The notes under the pieces: model-generated
Told to the model about the DNA's origin: nothing
The model's input: only the letters and a program-made list of their open reading frames with translations
Database searches by the model: none
Origin: Planctomycetes bacterium B3_Pla
GTDB lineage: Bacteria; Planctomycetota; Phycisphaerae; Sedimentisphaerales; Anaerobacaceae
DNA length: 64,000 bases
Reading direction: 5' to 3'
Assembly (NCBI GenBank): GCA_005223045.1
Contig: NJBM01000001.1
Span: 248,001-312,000 of the forward strand
Part shown: piece after piece, positions 34,392 through 43,158 of the stretch
How positions within the stretch are numbered: the first letter of the stretch is position 1
How the letters are laid out: every line of letters starts with the position of its first letter
Made by a program: the position numbers and the translations under genes

Positions 34392-35234
34392 CTACCGATG
34401 TTTTGTATGAAACCATCTTATCAAACGACGCCTGGCCTCATCCAGTCTAGCTTCTTTTTCCCGTCTGTTGAGACCGGGATAGAAATTAGACGACTCAAGA
34501 ACTCGTCGCCAGCCGGCCTGTTCAACTTGATTAAACTTGCCTGCGACAATCGTTTGTGCAGTTTGTATTATATTCGAATCTTCGTGACATGACAGAAATT
34601 GCTGCCCTTCAAGATAATCATCCCTATCGGTCAGCATAATTGTGACATAGACATCGCACGCATGTGCCTGAGCCCGTTCCAAATCTTGTCTTTGACCCTC
34701 GTCACGGTCGTTAAACGCAAAAAGTTTCAGGAGTAATAAGTTCGTCAGCGAAGGCGCCTGAACTTCAAGATTAATCTGGCGTTCATCATCCGGCAGGAAC
34801 TCTCGTAAAGATATAGTTTTTAAACCTTCTTCTATAAAGCACGCTTCGGGTGTAATGCGGCCGTGAAGTTTAGACCTGATAATCTTAATCCTAAAGTCTT
34901 CTGTTTTAAATCCTTCGACAGGTGGTGCCAAAACATCAAGATGCTGGTTGTCATCCTTGACAAAATGAAGATATTCACGACCTTCACGAGCAATATATCT
35001 CAATTCGCCGGTAATGATCTCTGCGATTGCCTGCCTTTCGGCCTGTTCGAGGATCTGTGCGGGTGTAAGCATCAAATCGATATCAGTCGTCGGTCGAATC
35101 ATTTGGCGAGCCTGTCCCCGAGCTTTATGAAAGCACAGGTAGATACCCAAGCCGCCACAGATAACGGGCTTGAGTCCAATTCTGTTGAATGACTCCGCCA
35201 GTTCCGCCAATTGCTCAATCAGCCTTTTGTCCAC
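34392..35234 (-). CDS. AbiEii-like nucleotidyltransferase toxin
   Basis: Part of a probable type IV abortive-infection toxin-antitoxin pair. The nucleotidyltransferase signature is GGLGIYLCF followed by TTDIDLMLT, with metal-binding Asp residues. The downstream KLFAFNDRDEGQRQDLERA matches the family helix. The GTG at 35234 with AAAGG upstream is the likely start (the frame is open to 35303). It overlaps the end of the upstream AbiEi-like gene by about 20 bases, indicating coupled expression. AbiEii-type toxins transfer nucleotides to tRNA or other targets. Confidence 0.78.
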   Translation of the reverse strand: MDKRLIEQLAELAESFNRIGLKPVICGGLGIYLCFHKARGQARQMIRPTTDIDLMLTPAQILEQAERQAIAEIITGELRYIAREGREYLHFVKDDNQHLDVLAPPVEGFKTEDFRIKIIRSKLHGRITPEACFIEEGLKTISLREFLPDDERQINLEVQAPSLTNLLLLKLFAFNDRDEGQRQDLERAQAHACDVYVTIMLTDRDDYLEGQQFLSCHEDSNIIQTAQTIVAGKFNQVEQAGWRRVLESSNFYPGLNRREKEARLDEARRRLIRWFHTKHR

Positions 35235-36318
35235 TAATATCGCCTTTCTGTAAAATCCGTCGCTTGAGCTGCTCGGCAATCTTTGGTCCTCTCGGAGTAT
35301 CAACCATCATTTCAAGATATAACTCTATGTCATCGACAACCGAATCGATTATTCGCAAATCAGGATTGAACCAAACACCCGGATCATTAGTCTCAGCGAT
35401 AATTACATTTCCAAATTCCGTGTCGGGAGTAACCGAAACCAATTTTTTTTCAGCTTTCCTTCTGAATTGTTCTATATCTTTTACAAATATCGTCTTCTGA
35501 TCAGTTACAGCCATACCTTTGATTTGTGCCGCATAGAATCCACACACCAAATAATCTTTACACTGTCCGACTAATCCAGAAGAAAGTTGTTGGATATTCT
35601 CAATGACAAATCTGTATGTGTTTCTTCTCTTTCGCTCAGTCGAATTCTTATATCCTTGTGCAAGCCTCTCCAATAACTTCTCCTGATCAGCGACAGAGAT
35701 AAGTGATTTACCTCTGTTTATCAAGAGTTCCTCATCAAGTTTTTTCACCACTTTTGAAACTGTCGATAATGTTATCGTCGCATTTCGTTTGTTTATGAAA
35801 TCAACCATCTCATATAACGAAGAGAAACCTTCCGGCTTTAAAAGCAGCGCCCTGCTGACAAGAGATGATGTCCTCTGGAATATCTTCTTTATCGGCTCGG
35901 TGTCAGGGAAGCGGTTGGGCTTGCCGGTTCGCTCGATATAGATCCGATTCGAAACTCTGATCGACATATTCCCCGACAGGTCAAGCCATGAGATTCCTTT
36001 TTCCTCCAGAATCTTAGCCTGTTTCGTGCCTATGTATGGGGCTACTAACAAGGGTACTCTATCCGGTTCCTTATCATTAGCAATGTAAGCAGCAAGCTGA
36101 CGAGCCCCCATAAGAATATTCTGTGGAGTGGCTACAGTTTTAATCTCCACCACGGCCTTGAAAGAAGGGCCATTTTGGATCGAAAACTCGATAACCACAT
36201 CAACTTTACATCCATCGAGCAAAGAAGTCTGCTCTGTCAGGCGATATATCGTCAACGGAGCATACCTTTCACCCATGTTTGTAAGAGATTGTCTGACTTG
36301 TTTTTCTGTAAGTCTCAT
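35215..36318 (-). CDS. AbiEi-like antitoxin/regulator with a nuclease-fold N-terminus
   Basis: The N-terminal 130 residues look like a PD-(D/E)xK-type fold (DVVIEF, then KAVVEIKT) followed by LEEKGISWLDLSGNMSIRV. The middle holds a winged helix (FINKRNATITLSTVSKVVKKL). The C-terminal region is typical of AbiEi-like proteins. AbiEi antitoxins bind inverted repeats in their own promoter; two TCCTATATAGGA palindromes lie upstream here. RBS AGGAAA precedes the ATG. Confidence 0.72.
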   Translation of the reverse strand: MRLTEKQVRQSLTNMGERYAPLTIYRLTEQTSLLDGCKVDVVIEFSIQNGPSFKAVVEIKTVATPQNILMGARQLAAYIANDKEPDRVPLLVAPYIGTKQAKILEEKGISWLDLSGNMSIRVSNRIYIERTGKPNRFPDTEPIKKIFQRTSSLVSRALLLKPEGFSSLYEMVDFINKRNATITLSTVSKVVKKLDEELLINRGKSLISVADQEKLLERLAQGYKNSTERKRRNTYRFVIENIQQLSSGLVGQCKDYLVCGFYAAQIKGMAVTDQKTIFVKDIEQFRRKAEKKLVSVTPDTEFGNVIIAETNDPGVWFNPDLRIIDSVVDDIELYLEMMVDTPRGPKIAEQLKRRILQKGDISGQKAD

Positions 36319-36344
36319 TGTTATTTTCCTGATATTTACCTATT

Positions 36345-36424
36345 TCCTATATAGGATATATCGTATTTTTAGGAAATAAGCAATAGAAAATATCTCATAT
36401 TCAATAAATTTCCTATATAGGAAA
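36345..36424. promoter_or_regulatory. Paired operators TTTCCTATATAGGAAA of the AbiE operon
   Basis: A perfect 16-bp palindrome TTTCCTATATAGGAAA lies at 36409-36424, and TCCTATATAGGA lies at 36345-36356, with a half-site TTTCCTAAAA between them. The proximal site is 27 bases before the abiEi-like ATG and overlaps a likely -10 element on the minus strand. This layout fits cooperative autorepression. Confidence 0.7.
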
Positions 36425-36465
36425 TGTAGCCTTTTTAAGAAAATGCTTAGTTTCCTGGTGTGAAA

Positions 36466-36494
36466 TTGACCTGGTTGTGCGTTTTTATTAAATT
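36466..36494 (+). promoter_or_regulatory. Sigma-70 promoter for the DUF4186 gene
   Basis: TTGACC (36466-36471) is 17 bases from TAAATT (36489-36494). The coding start is about 57 bases downstream. Confidence 0.5.
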
Positions 36495-36550
36495 ATGCCA
36501 TGTCCGAGCTGGCTTTGTAATGGGTCGGGATCGGCGTTGAGGAATGGCAG

Positions 36551-36937
36551 ATGTGTGATATGGATGAGATTTTTACTGCTTTGGGACAGTCGAAATTTCG
36601 CAGCCGGTTTCGGCTTACCGGCAAAGAAGCTCAGTATCTCAGGGATAAGGGCTTGCCAACAATCCTCCAGCACGCTCGGGATTTTGTTACTAAACGGCTT
36701 GCCGATGCCGATCCCGCTAATGACGGACGACAAACACCGATGAAGAACCATCCCGTTTTTATCGCTCAGCACGCAACCGGCACATGTTGCCGCAAGTGCC
36801 TCCAACAATGGCACCACATTCCAAAGGGAAAACCGCTCACGGAAGAGCATATCGACTATATCCTCAAGGTTTTGAAGCGGTGGCTGGCCGAACAGGACGT
36901 TCGAGAGCCAACTTCCCGCCGGGAAGAACTATGCTGA
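36551..36937 (+). CDS. DUF4186 family protein
   Basis: The 128-residue product has the family core: FRSRFRLTGKEAQYL, then ARDFVTKRLADADP, KNHPVFIAQHATGTCC and CLQQWHHIPKG. The conserved His and paired Cys suggest metal binding, but the function of DUF4186 is unknown. The start ATG has GAGGAA at good spacing. It is divergent from the AbiE pair. Confidence 0.8.
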   Translation: MCDMDEIFTALGQSKFRSRFRLTGKEAQYLRDKGLPTILQHARDFVTKRLADADPANDGRQTPMKNHPVFIAQHATGTCCRKCLQQWHHIPKGKPLTEEHIDYILKVLKRWLAEQDVREPTSRREELC

Positions 36938-37031
36938 CTATTATCCAAAAAAAGTTTTGCATTCGGTTGCAGAGCGACTATACTAAAATTCCGAAACGGA
37001 TTGAAAACTTTGGCCCGAGCCAGTCTTGCGA

Positions 37032-38012
37032 ATGACAGAGTCAACGGAACATAAGACGGGAAGGAATCCTAAAGTAGTCGTCATTGGCGGCACGTACGTG
37101 GATATGGCGGTGCGTTGTGGCCAAATCCCTTCATCGGGGCAAAACGTGACCGGCTCTGCTCTGTCTTACACACCCGCCGGTCCGGGACCAAATCAGGCTG
37201 TAGAGGCCGCCCTGTGCGGCTGTGAGGTACATCTTATCAGCAAGGTCGGGGGTGATCCGTTTGCTCAAATGATTAGAGACAGCCTAGCCGAGTTCAATGT
37301 CAACACTGAGTTTGTCTATACTGCCAAGGCCAAGAACACCGGCGTGCTCGTGACGTTGGTCAATGCCACAGGTGAAAACGCCGGTTGTCACTTTACAGGC
37401 GCCAACAGCGCTCTACAGCCTTTGGATATAAACGGTACGGAACAAATTATCTCCAGAGCAGACGTCTGTCTGATTCACGGCCAACTGCCGCAGCAGGCTA
37501 TTGTCAGCGCTCTTCGCTGTGCGGAATTATATGGCATAAAGGTTATTCTTAATCCCGCAAGACCTCTGGAGCAACGAAACCGAAAAGCCAGTGATCTGCC
37601 TATCGAGTATTTTTCAGCCGACATTCTGATACCGAATCTTTACGAGGCTGCCGACATCACCGAGCAATCAGCGGCCAATATTCGAACCGCCAAGATGATT
37701 GGCTCTGACCTGGTGGCCCGCGGCGTGAACCACGCAGTCATCACAATGGGCAAACGCGGGTGTATGGTCGTTGACAGAAACAACGCCGACCACGTACCGG
37801 CTTTCGAGATCGAACCTGTGGACAATACAGGCAGGGGGGATGCGTTTGCAGGAGCTTTGGCGGCCTATTACGCCGTCAAACACGATGTGAGAGGGGCGGT
37901 ACAATTCGCCTCGGCAGCGGGGGCGCTGGCATGTACAAAATTCGGCTCGCTCGAAGCATTACCTACCAAAGCAGATATTATCGAGCTGCTGCAAAAAGCG
38001 GATGTCGAGTAA
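37032..38012 (+). CDS. PfkB-family carbohydrate kinase, ribokinase-like
   Basis: Phosphorylates a sugar, probably ribose or a related pentose. The N-terminal signature GGTYVDMAVRCGQIPSSG and the Gly-rich GPGPNQAVEAALCG match ribokinases. The C-terminal motif is NTGRGDAFAGAL with the catalytic Asp; the usual GAGD anion hole reads GRGD. The ATG at 37032 lies just after a TTG in the same frame. It could serve the sugar-degrading genes nearby. Confidence 0.82.
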   Translation: MTESTEHKTGRNPKVVVIGGTYVDMAVRCGQIPSSGQNVTGSALSYTPAGPGPNQAVEAALCGCEVHLISKVGGDPFAQMIRDSLAEFNVNTEFVYTAKAKNTGVLVTLVNATGENAGCHFTGANSALQPLDINGTEQIISRADVCLIHGQLPQQAIVSALRCAELYGIKVILNPARPLEQRNRKASDLPIEYFSADILIPNLYEAADITEQSAANIRTAKMIGSDLVARGVNHAVITMGKRGCMVVDRNNADHVPAFEIEPVDNTGRGDAFAGALAAYYAVKHDVRGAVQFASAAGALACTKFGSLEALPTKADIIELLQKADVE

Positions 38013-38020
38013 GAGCCGTC

Positions 38021-39292
38021 CTATCGGCCTTTCTCAGCCTTTGGCTTTATTAGCAGATACTGGGGGCTTTTTAATGCACGCAGCTTCAGTTTTTCGGTTT
38101 TCCAGTTGATGACAACCTTGCCGCCATATATGCCCACGAGAGTCACTTCAGTAGGTTCCACGGGCAACGTCACAATATGCTTATCAGCCTTTGTCCAGAA
38201 AGCTATCGCTTCCCTCCCGCTTTTAGTCAGTCTCAGGGCGAAGTCATTATCATTGCCGAGATTGAGTCGTCCTTCGACAGAATATCCGGCGAGTGTGGAA
38301 GACAGCACCTTGGCGGCGAGATATGCCGCTTTGGGATTCAGGTCATGCCCGACTGTTCCGAACTGATGTTCTCTCTCGTTAGGATCAGTGCCATCGTTTT
38401 TCCAGTCATACCATATACTAACATCGACGCCCTGATAAAGATTAACCAGGAACATTCGTGCAAGGTACTCAGCCTGCTCTTGTTCGGAAAGACGGGACTT
38501 GTCCCAATTGAGGTTTGAATATCCCCATTCGCCGGATATTATGGGCATCTCTTTTCCCGGCGGAGCGTAACGTGCAACAAGTTGGCGCAGCGAGACGTAG
38601 TCTTTGACGGCCGTTTCCGGAGGTTCTGAACGGTATGGATGGACGCTCAATACGTCAATCCATTTCAGCAGCCCTTTTTTGAAGCAGTCCTCGATCCATC
38701 CGAACGGTATTTGCGACGTGGCGCCGGCAACAACCAAGCCGTTGGGATCGGCTTTTCTGATACGCGGGACGGCTTTTTCGACCAGCTTGCAGTAGTCCGC
38801 AACACTGGGCTGTGGATCCCAGAAATGTTTAATGTTCGGCTCATTCCATATTTCCCACAGCACTCCCTTTCCTGCGTATCTCTTTGCCGCAGCTTCGGCA
38901 AAATCTGCAAAAGCCTCGCGCCCGGCCTCCGTGCGAACGGACCTGCCGGACTCATAAATGCTGTTGCTGTAGTCGAGAATGTACAGGATACGTATGCCTC
39001 GTTCGATGCAGCCTTTTGTCAAACTGTCGTAGCCGATTTTCTCGAAATCATAAACACCCTTGCTTTGCTCGATGACGGCCCACGTAAGATCCATCCTGAT
39101 TAACTTGAATCCCGCGTCGGCAATCATGTCCAGATCGCGCGGCTGGCCCCTGAAATGGATATTAACACCTAAACCGTTAGGTATGGCAGGTCCCGGCAGC
39201 AACTCAGAATTTATCGAGACAGCAGAAACGACATCCGGGGTGGGCAACGCTACGGCAAATAAAACGAAAAGAGTTGCGGCAATTTTATTCAT
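38021..39292 (-). CDS. Secreted glycoside hydrolase, clan A TIM barrel (GH5/GH39-like)
   Basis: A signal peptide (about 1-24) precedes a (beta/alpha)8 barrel. The acid/base Glu151 is in EIWNEPNIK and the nucleophile Glu255 in IISGEWGYSN. A small beta domain closes the C-terminus (about 340-423). Family and substrate are not certain. It faces the PfkB kinase gene tail to tail (8 bases apart) and adds to the saccharolytic cargo. RBS AGGTAGAAG precedes the ATG. Confidence 0.8.
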   Translation of the reverse strand: MNKIAATLFVLFAVALPTPDVVSAVSINSELLPGPAIPNGLGVNIHFRGQPRDLDMIADAGFKLIRMDLTWAVIEQSKGVYDFEKIGYDSLTKGCIERGIRILYILDYSNSIYESGRSVRTEAGREAFADFAEAAAKRYAGKGVLWEIWNEPNIKHFWDPQPSVADYCKLVEKAVPRIRKADPNGLVVAGATSQIPFGWIEDCFKKGLLKWIDVLSVHPYRSEPPETAVKDYVSLRQLVARYAPPGKEMPIISGEWGYSNLNWDKSRLSEQEQAEYLARMFLVNLYQGVDVSIWYDWKNDGTDPNEREHQFGTVGHDLNPKAAYLAAKVLSSTLAGYSVEGRLNLGNDNDFALRLTKSGREAIAFWTKADKHIVTLPVEPTEVTLVGIYGGKVVINWKTEKLKLRALKSPQYLLIKPKAEKGR

Positions 39293-39545
39293 CTTCTACC
39301 TTTCCTTTTTTCGCTTAGATTTCTCGATATCAGCGGAGTCCTGAACGCCCAATAATTTACCGTAAGCGTACGCCTTTGTCAAACATGAAGTTCCACTCTG
39401 TAAAACACGAGTGGGTCTTCATCTTTTCCAGTGAATTGAGGCGGCCATGCGGCTTGAAACGATGCCGGAAGCAAACCGATTTTCAATCGATGTACGCAGG
39501 TACCCCAGAACAAAAATAGAAAAAACTGAAAAAATCTTTACCAGT
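39293..39545. other. Intergenic block upstream of the virion operon
   Basis: The block holds a CCACTC/GAGTGG stem near 39391-39412 and short frames without ribosome sites. I see no convincing gene. Confidence 0.4.
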
Positions 39546-39593
39546 TGTAAGCACGGCACTTACACCGAAATGTCTATCTACAATTTTGTAGAT
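39546..39593. promoter_or_regulatory. Two palindromes upstream of the portal gene
   Basis: TGTAAGCACGGCACTTACA (39546-39564, arms TGTAAG/CTTACA) and the perfect 18-mer ATCTACAATTTTGTAGAT (39576-39593) lie about 100-150 bases before the first structural gene. They are candidate operators for the virion operon. A further CCGTG/CACGG hairpin lies at about 39632-39662. Confidence 0.5.
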
Positions 39594-39696
39594 TTTCGTG
39601 CGAAACGTGCAGGTAGCTCCAATTGCAGAAGGCCGTGATCGGCGAGAGAGCCGGTGGCCACGGATAGTAAATTGATCGAAAAACGGAGTCCGGGAA

Positions 39697-41241
39697 ATGG
39701 GATTTAAACTTGACATCTTTCAAGACCAACAGCTCCAGAGCGATTACATTGAGTGGCTCGTTGACGAGCAATCAGTCAATGCTCAAGCGCACTTTGAGAA
39801 GCTGTGGCTTTATTATGCAAATCCGAAAATCGAAGCGACGGGCAGCAGTGCTTCCAATAGAAAGCTGAACGAGTCGGGACGGTGCTACGTGCAGGCCCAG
39901 GAGTACGGGCTGCCGGCGAGAATAACGGGACTTGTGCGCTCGGCCAATGCGGGCGTTTTCGGCGCAAGGCCTGTTAACCAGGTGCAACGCAAGGAAGTTG
40001 TGATCGAGAACGACATCGCCTGGCGCGTAAACGCAACTGTAGATTTTTTGTTCGGCAAACCCATCAGCTTTGTTTCCAAATCACCGGATGGCCAAAAAAG
40101 TGCAGAAATTGAGGCGGTATTAAAGGCATTGTTTGCGGCCAACGGTTATATCGGATTTCTCCAGGATATGGCAGTGCTCGGAAGCGTTTACGGCTTCGTC
40201 GATTGTTTCGTCAGGCCTGGCGTTGAAATTATCGAGCGCACCTCCTCCTCCTCACAAATCCCTCCTCCGGATTCCCACAAAGCGGGATCCTTCGATGATG
40301 TGCTGAAGTTGGCACAGACAATCGACCTGGAATTGATCGAGGCGCCAAGAACACTGCCTGTTCTGGAAGAAAACGACTACAAGAAAATCAAGTATTATGT
40401 GCAGCACTTCGGCCAAAAGAAAAACGCCCTGAGCAGGAAGAGCTCATTCCTTTCAAGACTATTGTCCGTGGGTGGACGCAGCAGCGCTGCCCGCCAGGTG
40501 GTAGATGTGACGGAGATAACCTCCGCCGATGCCTGGCAAAGATACGAAGACAGACAGCTTGTCGCCGAGGGTGAATTGCCCTGGGGCTTTCTGCCGGTAG
40601 TGCATATTCAAAACATTGCTCAGCCCTACTACTACGAAGGGCTCAGCGATGTCGAGCCGCTGATACCGTTGCAGGACGAGCTTAATACCAGGCTCAGCGA
40701 CAGGGCAAGCAGGATCACGTTTCAGTCGTTCAAGATGTACCTTGGCAAGGGAATCGAAGGCTTTGAGGACAAACCCGTCTCGCCCGGCAGGATGTGGTAC
40801 ACAGACAATCCGGAGGCATCCATCGAGGAGTTCGGCGGGGACGCGGGGACACCAAGCGAGGATTTGCACATCGCCGAGATCAGAGAGTCACTGGACAAAA
40901 TCAGTGGAGTCACACCGATAGTAGCCGGGGTTCTGAAGAACAAGCTCGGCAACCTTACAAGCGCAGTAGCGCTCAAATTGACGCTTATGGGAATGCTCTC
41001 TAAGAACGATCGGAAAAGATTCACTTACAGCGAAGGGCTCAAAAGAATCTGCGCGATGGTGCTGGAGATACTCGACACGGCCAACATCTACAAAACATCC
41101 GAAGCTGACAGAGGTGTCGATGTCATCTTCCCCAGTCCGTTGCCGGAAAACGTGATGGAAAAACTGAAAGAAGCCCAGATCAAGAAAGAGCTGGGCGTAC
41201 CGAGTGAGCAGGTGCTCAGAGAATTGGGATATGAGAAGTGA
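39697..41241 (+). CDS. Phage portal protein (SPP1 gp6-like)
   Basis: Forms the dodecameric ring through which DNA enters the head. The 514 residues carry the portal pattern: an early SYIEWL-like helix, VVIENDIAWRVNATVDFLFGKP, the wing/stem region with PWGFLPVVHI and LIPLQDELN, then DKISGVTPIVAG, LTSAVALKLTLMGM and a C-terminal EKLKEAQIKKELGV tail. It heads a plus-strand operon running to 53428. The terminase partner is at 22743-24281. Confidence 0.85.
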   Translation: MGFKLDIFQDQQLQSDYIEWLVDEQSVNAQAHFEKLWLYYANPKIEATGSSASNRKLNESGRCYVQAQEYGLPARITGLVRSANAGVFGARPVNQVQRKEVVIENDIAWRVNATVDFLFGKPISFVSKSPDGQKSAEIEAVLKALFAANGYIGFLQDMAVLGSVYGFVDCFVRPGVEIIERTSSSSQIPPPDSHKAGSFDDVLKLAQTIDLELIEAPRTLPVLEENDYKKIKYYVQHFGQKKNALSRKSSFLSRLLSVGGRSSAARQVVDVTEITSADAWQRYEDRQLVAEGELPWGFLPVVHIQNIAQPYYYEGLSDVEPLIPLQDELNTRLSDRASRITFQSFKMYLGKGIEGFEDKPVSPGRMWYTDNPEASIEEFGGDAGTPSEDLHIAEIRESLDKISGVTPIVAGVLKNKLGNLTSAVALKLTLMGMLSKNDRKRFTYSEGLKRICAMVLEILDTANIYKTSEADRGVDVIFPSPLPENVMEKLKEAQIKKELGVPSEQVLRELGYEK

Positions 41242-41304
41242 GAATGTAGAGAAATAGAATTCTAAATTCTGCATTCCCAATTCTAAATTCAAAAAGGAGG
41301 TTTT

Positions 41305-41829
41305 ATGAGTCCGATTGAGACGCAGGATGTATTGTCAGAAGACATTGCCGGAGCGAGTGACAATGACAACACCAAACTTGTTCCGGTGGCTGAATCAATC
41401 CGCTACAGAAAGAGAGCACAGAGTGCCGAGAAGAAAGTCGAAGCGTTGAGCGAGCAGTTAGCTGAGGCAAACGCACAGACAACACAAATTTCCGAGCAGT
41501 TGAGCAACATTGATACAGAACAGAAGCTGATGCGTAAATTGGCTGCCGCGGGAACCGTGGATCTGGAAACTGCCGTGCTGATTGCCAAAGCCAGAATGCA
41601 AGACCGGAACGAAGCGGATTTGGACGGCGTGATTGATCAGTTGAAGAAAGAAAAGCAATATCTGTTCGGTGGCACACCTGGAGCTCTGAAGGCGGAAAAG
41701 ACGGCAGGCGCCAGGGAGCGATTGCCAAACAATCAGACAATAGTTGAGAATGCCGCTAAGAAGGCGGCAACAACAGGTAATCGAACAGACTTACAAGAGT
41801 ATCTGAGACTGCGAAGAAACTTCCTATAG
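41305..41829 (+). CDS. Phage scaffolding-type coiled-coil protein
   Basis: The 174 residues are mostly helical and charged, with a coiled coil at about 30-75 (EKKVEALSEQLAEANAQTTQ). The position between portal and major capsid protein is that of the scaffold. A perfect AGGAGG precedes the ATG. The basic C-terminus (YLRLRRNFL) fits capsid binding. The assignment rests on position and composition. Confidence 0.7.
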   Translation: MSPIETQDVLSEDIAGASDNDNTKLVPVAESIRYRKRAQSAEKKVEALSEQLAEANAQTTQISEQLSNIDTEQKLMRKLAAAGTVDLETAVLIAKARMQDRNEADLDGVIDQLKKEKQYLFGGTPGALKAEKTAGARERLPNNQTIVENAAKKAATTGNRTDLQEYLRLRRNFL

Positions 41830-41868
41830 CAAGCAACAAGTCTCAGGGAAAAAGAAAGAGTAATGCCT

Positions 41869-41890
41869 GGCCCCGGTTTGACTTGGGGCC
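41869..41890 (+). other. GGCCCC/GGGGCC hairpin in the capsid leader
   Basis: GGCCCC (41869-41874) and GGGGCC (41885-41890) form a GC stem just before the capsid RBS. It has no U tract and may stabilise the capsid mRNA 5' end. Confidence 0.45.
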
Positions 41891-41908
41891 CTGGAACAGG
41901 AGAAACAA

Positions 41909-43063
41909 ATGGCTTTTACAGGAAAAGCAACTTATTCAGCGGGTACAACCTTGCCCGAGTTGGCCGAGGACGTATCGGATTTGATCGGCATAATCTCGCC
42001 TTACGAGACGCCTTTACTGAATGCTCTGGGCGATCCGATGCGAGAGACAACCAGCACACATCATGAGTGGCTCGAAGACGAGCTTCTGCCCAACAAGGAC
42101 GCTATCAACGACAGTACCTATACCGACCCGAGCGCCGATACCGACTTTGTGGTCGATAACGGCAGTAGATTTCGCGTGGGCGATCAGATCCAGGTCGAGA
42201 GCAGCGAAGAGCTGATGTTAGTGACGGCAATCGCAACCGACACTCTGACGGTAGTTCGCGGCTATGCAGGCACTACGGCAGAGAGCCTCACCGACAATCA
42301 GGTAATCAACATTCTCGGGAATGCCGCTCTCGAAGGCTCGGACAAACCCAGCGCGAGATTCACCAATCGCACCAGGCGCGGCAACTACACACAGATATTC
42401 ACCGCTGCGGTGGAAGTCAGCGGCACAGACATGGCTGCCAGCCAATTAGGTCTCTCGGACGAGATGGACTACCAAAAACAGGAACGCCTGCGGGAGATGG
42501 TCCGCGATCTGGAGAACACAGTCATCAACGGCGGCCAGACGGCAAGCAATCCCGAAGGCAGCGGCTCGGTCAGACGCTCAATGAAGGGAATCGTCCAGCA
42601 CATCTCAACGAACGTCTTCCATACCGGCGACAGCGGTTTTCCGACGGGCACAGGACTTGACGAAGCCAAGATCAATTATGTGCTCAGGCAGATTTGGGAA
42701 AACAGCAGCGGCAACGTGGACCTGATTGTCGTTGGCGGTTACCAGAAGCGACAGATAAACGCTTTCTCCGCGGACAGCCGATCTTATGGAGCCAATGACA
42801 CGACTTTCACCGACCTGATCAGCGTTTACGAAAGCGATTTTGGCGTCTGCAAAATTGTTACGACGCGATGGATGCCGCAGGATGCAGCGTTGCTGGTTGA
42901 TTCATCGCGTATCGGTGTGTTGCCGTTGGCGGGGCGAAGTTTCCATTTCAAGCCTCTGGCGAGCAGCGGTGATTATGAGTGCGGCGAGTTGATCGGCGAA
43001 TATACCGTGGAGCTCAAGAATGATGCGGCACATGGCATTATTCGCGATCTCAGCACCAGCTAA
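41909..43063 (+). CDS. Major capsid protein, SU10/DUF5309-like HK97 fold
   Basis: Head subunit. The N-terminal arm LPELAEDVSDLIGIISPYETPLLN is characteristic of the SU10-like family. It is followed by THHEWLEDELL, a beta-barrel insert (VGDQIQVESSEELMLV), NYTQIFTAAVEVSGTD, and the late strand VTTRWMPQDAALLVDSSRIG. The 384 residues fit. The leader hairpin and RBS AGGAG suggest high expression. No maturation protease gene is present, so assembly probably relies on the scaffold alone. Confidence 0.87.
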   Translation: MAFTGKATYSAGTTLPELAEDVSDLIGIISPYETPLLNALGDPMRETTSTHHEWLEDELLPNKDAINDSTYTDPSADTDFVVDNGSRFRVGDQIQVESSEELMLVTAIATDTLTVVRGYAGTTAESLTDNQVINILGNAALEGSDKPSARFTNRTRRGNYTQIFTAAVEVSGTDMAASQLGLSDEMDYQKQERLREMVRDLENTVINGGQTASNPEGSGSVRRSMKGIVQHISTNVFHTGDSGFPTGTGLDEAKINYVLRQIWENSSGNVDLIVVGGYQKRQINAFSADSRSYGANDTTFTDLISVYESDFGVCKIVTTRWMPQDAALLVDSSRIGVLPLAGRSFHFKPLASSGDYECGELIGEYTVELKNDAAHGIIRDLSTS

Positions 43064-43064
43064 G

Positions 43065-43140
43065 TTTAGCGTTTAGCGTTTAGCGGATAGCGGATAGAAA
43101 AGCAGAACTATACGCTATCCGCTATTCCGATACGCTATCA
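43065..43140. repeat. Second TAGCGTTTAGCGG-family palindromic repeat
   Basis: Starting two bases after the capsid stop codon, units GTTTAGCG (three in a row) and GATAGCG are followed by their inverse (ACTATACGCTATCCGCTATT). Same family as 4118-4182. Its presence inside the virion operon shows that host-type repeats have invaded the phage module. Confidence 0.8.
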
Positions 43141-43158
43141 GAAAGGGAGCTAAACCAA

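Noticed and set aside
39447..39638. Short plus-strand frame before the portal gene
   Set aside because: It lacks a ribosome site and overlaps two regulatory palindromes.
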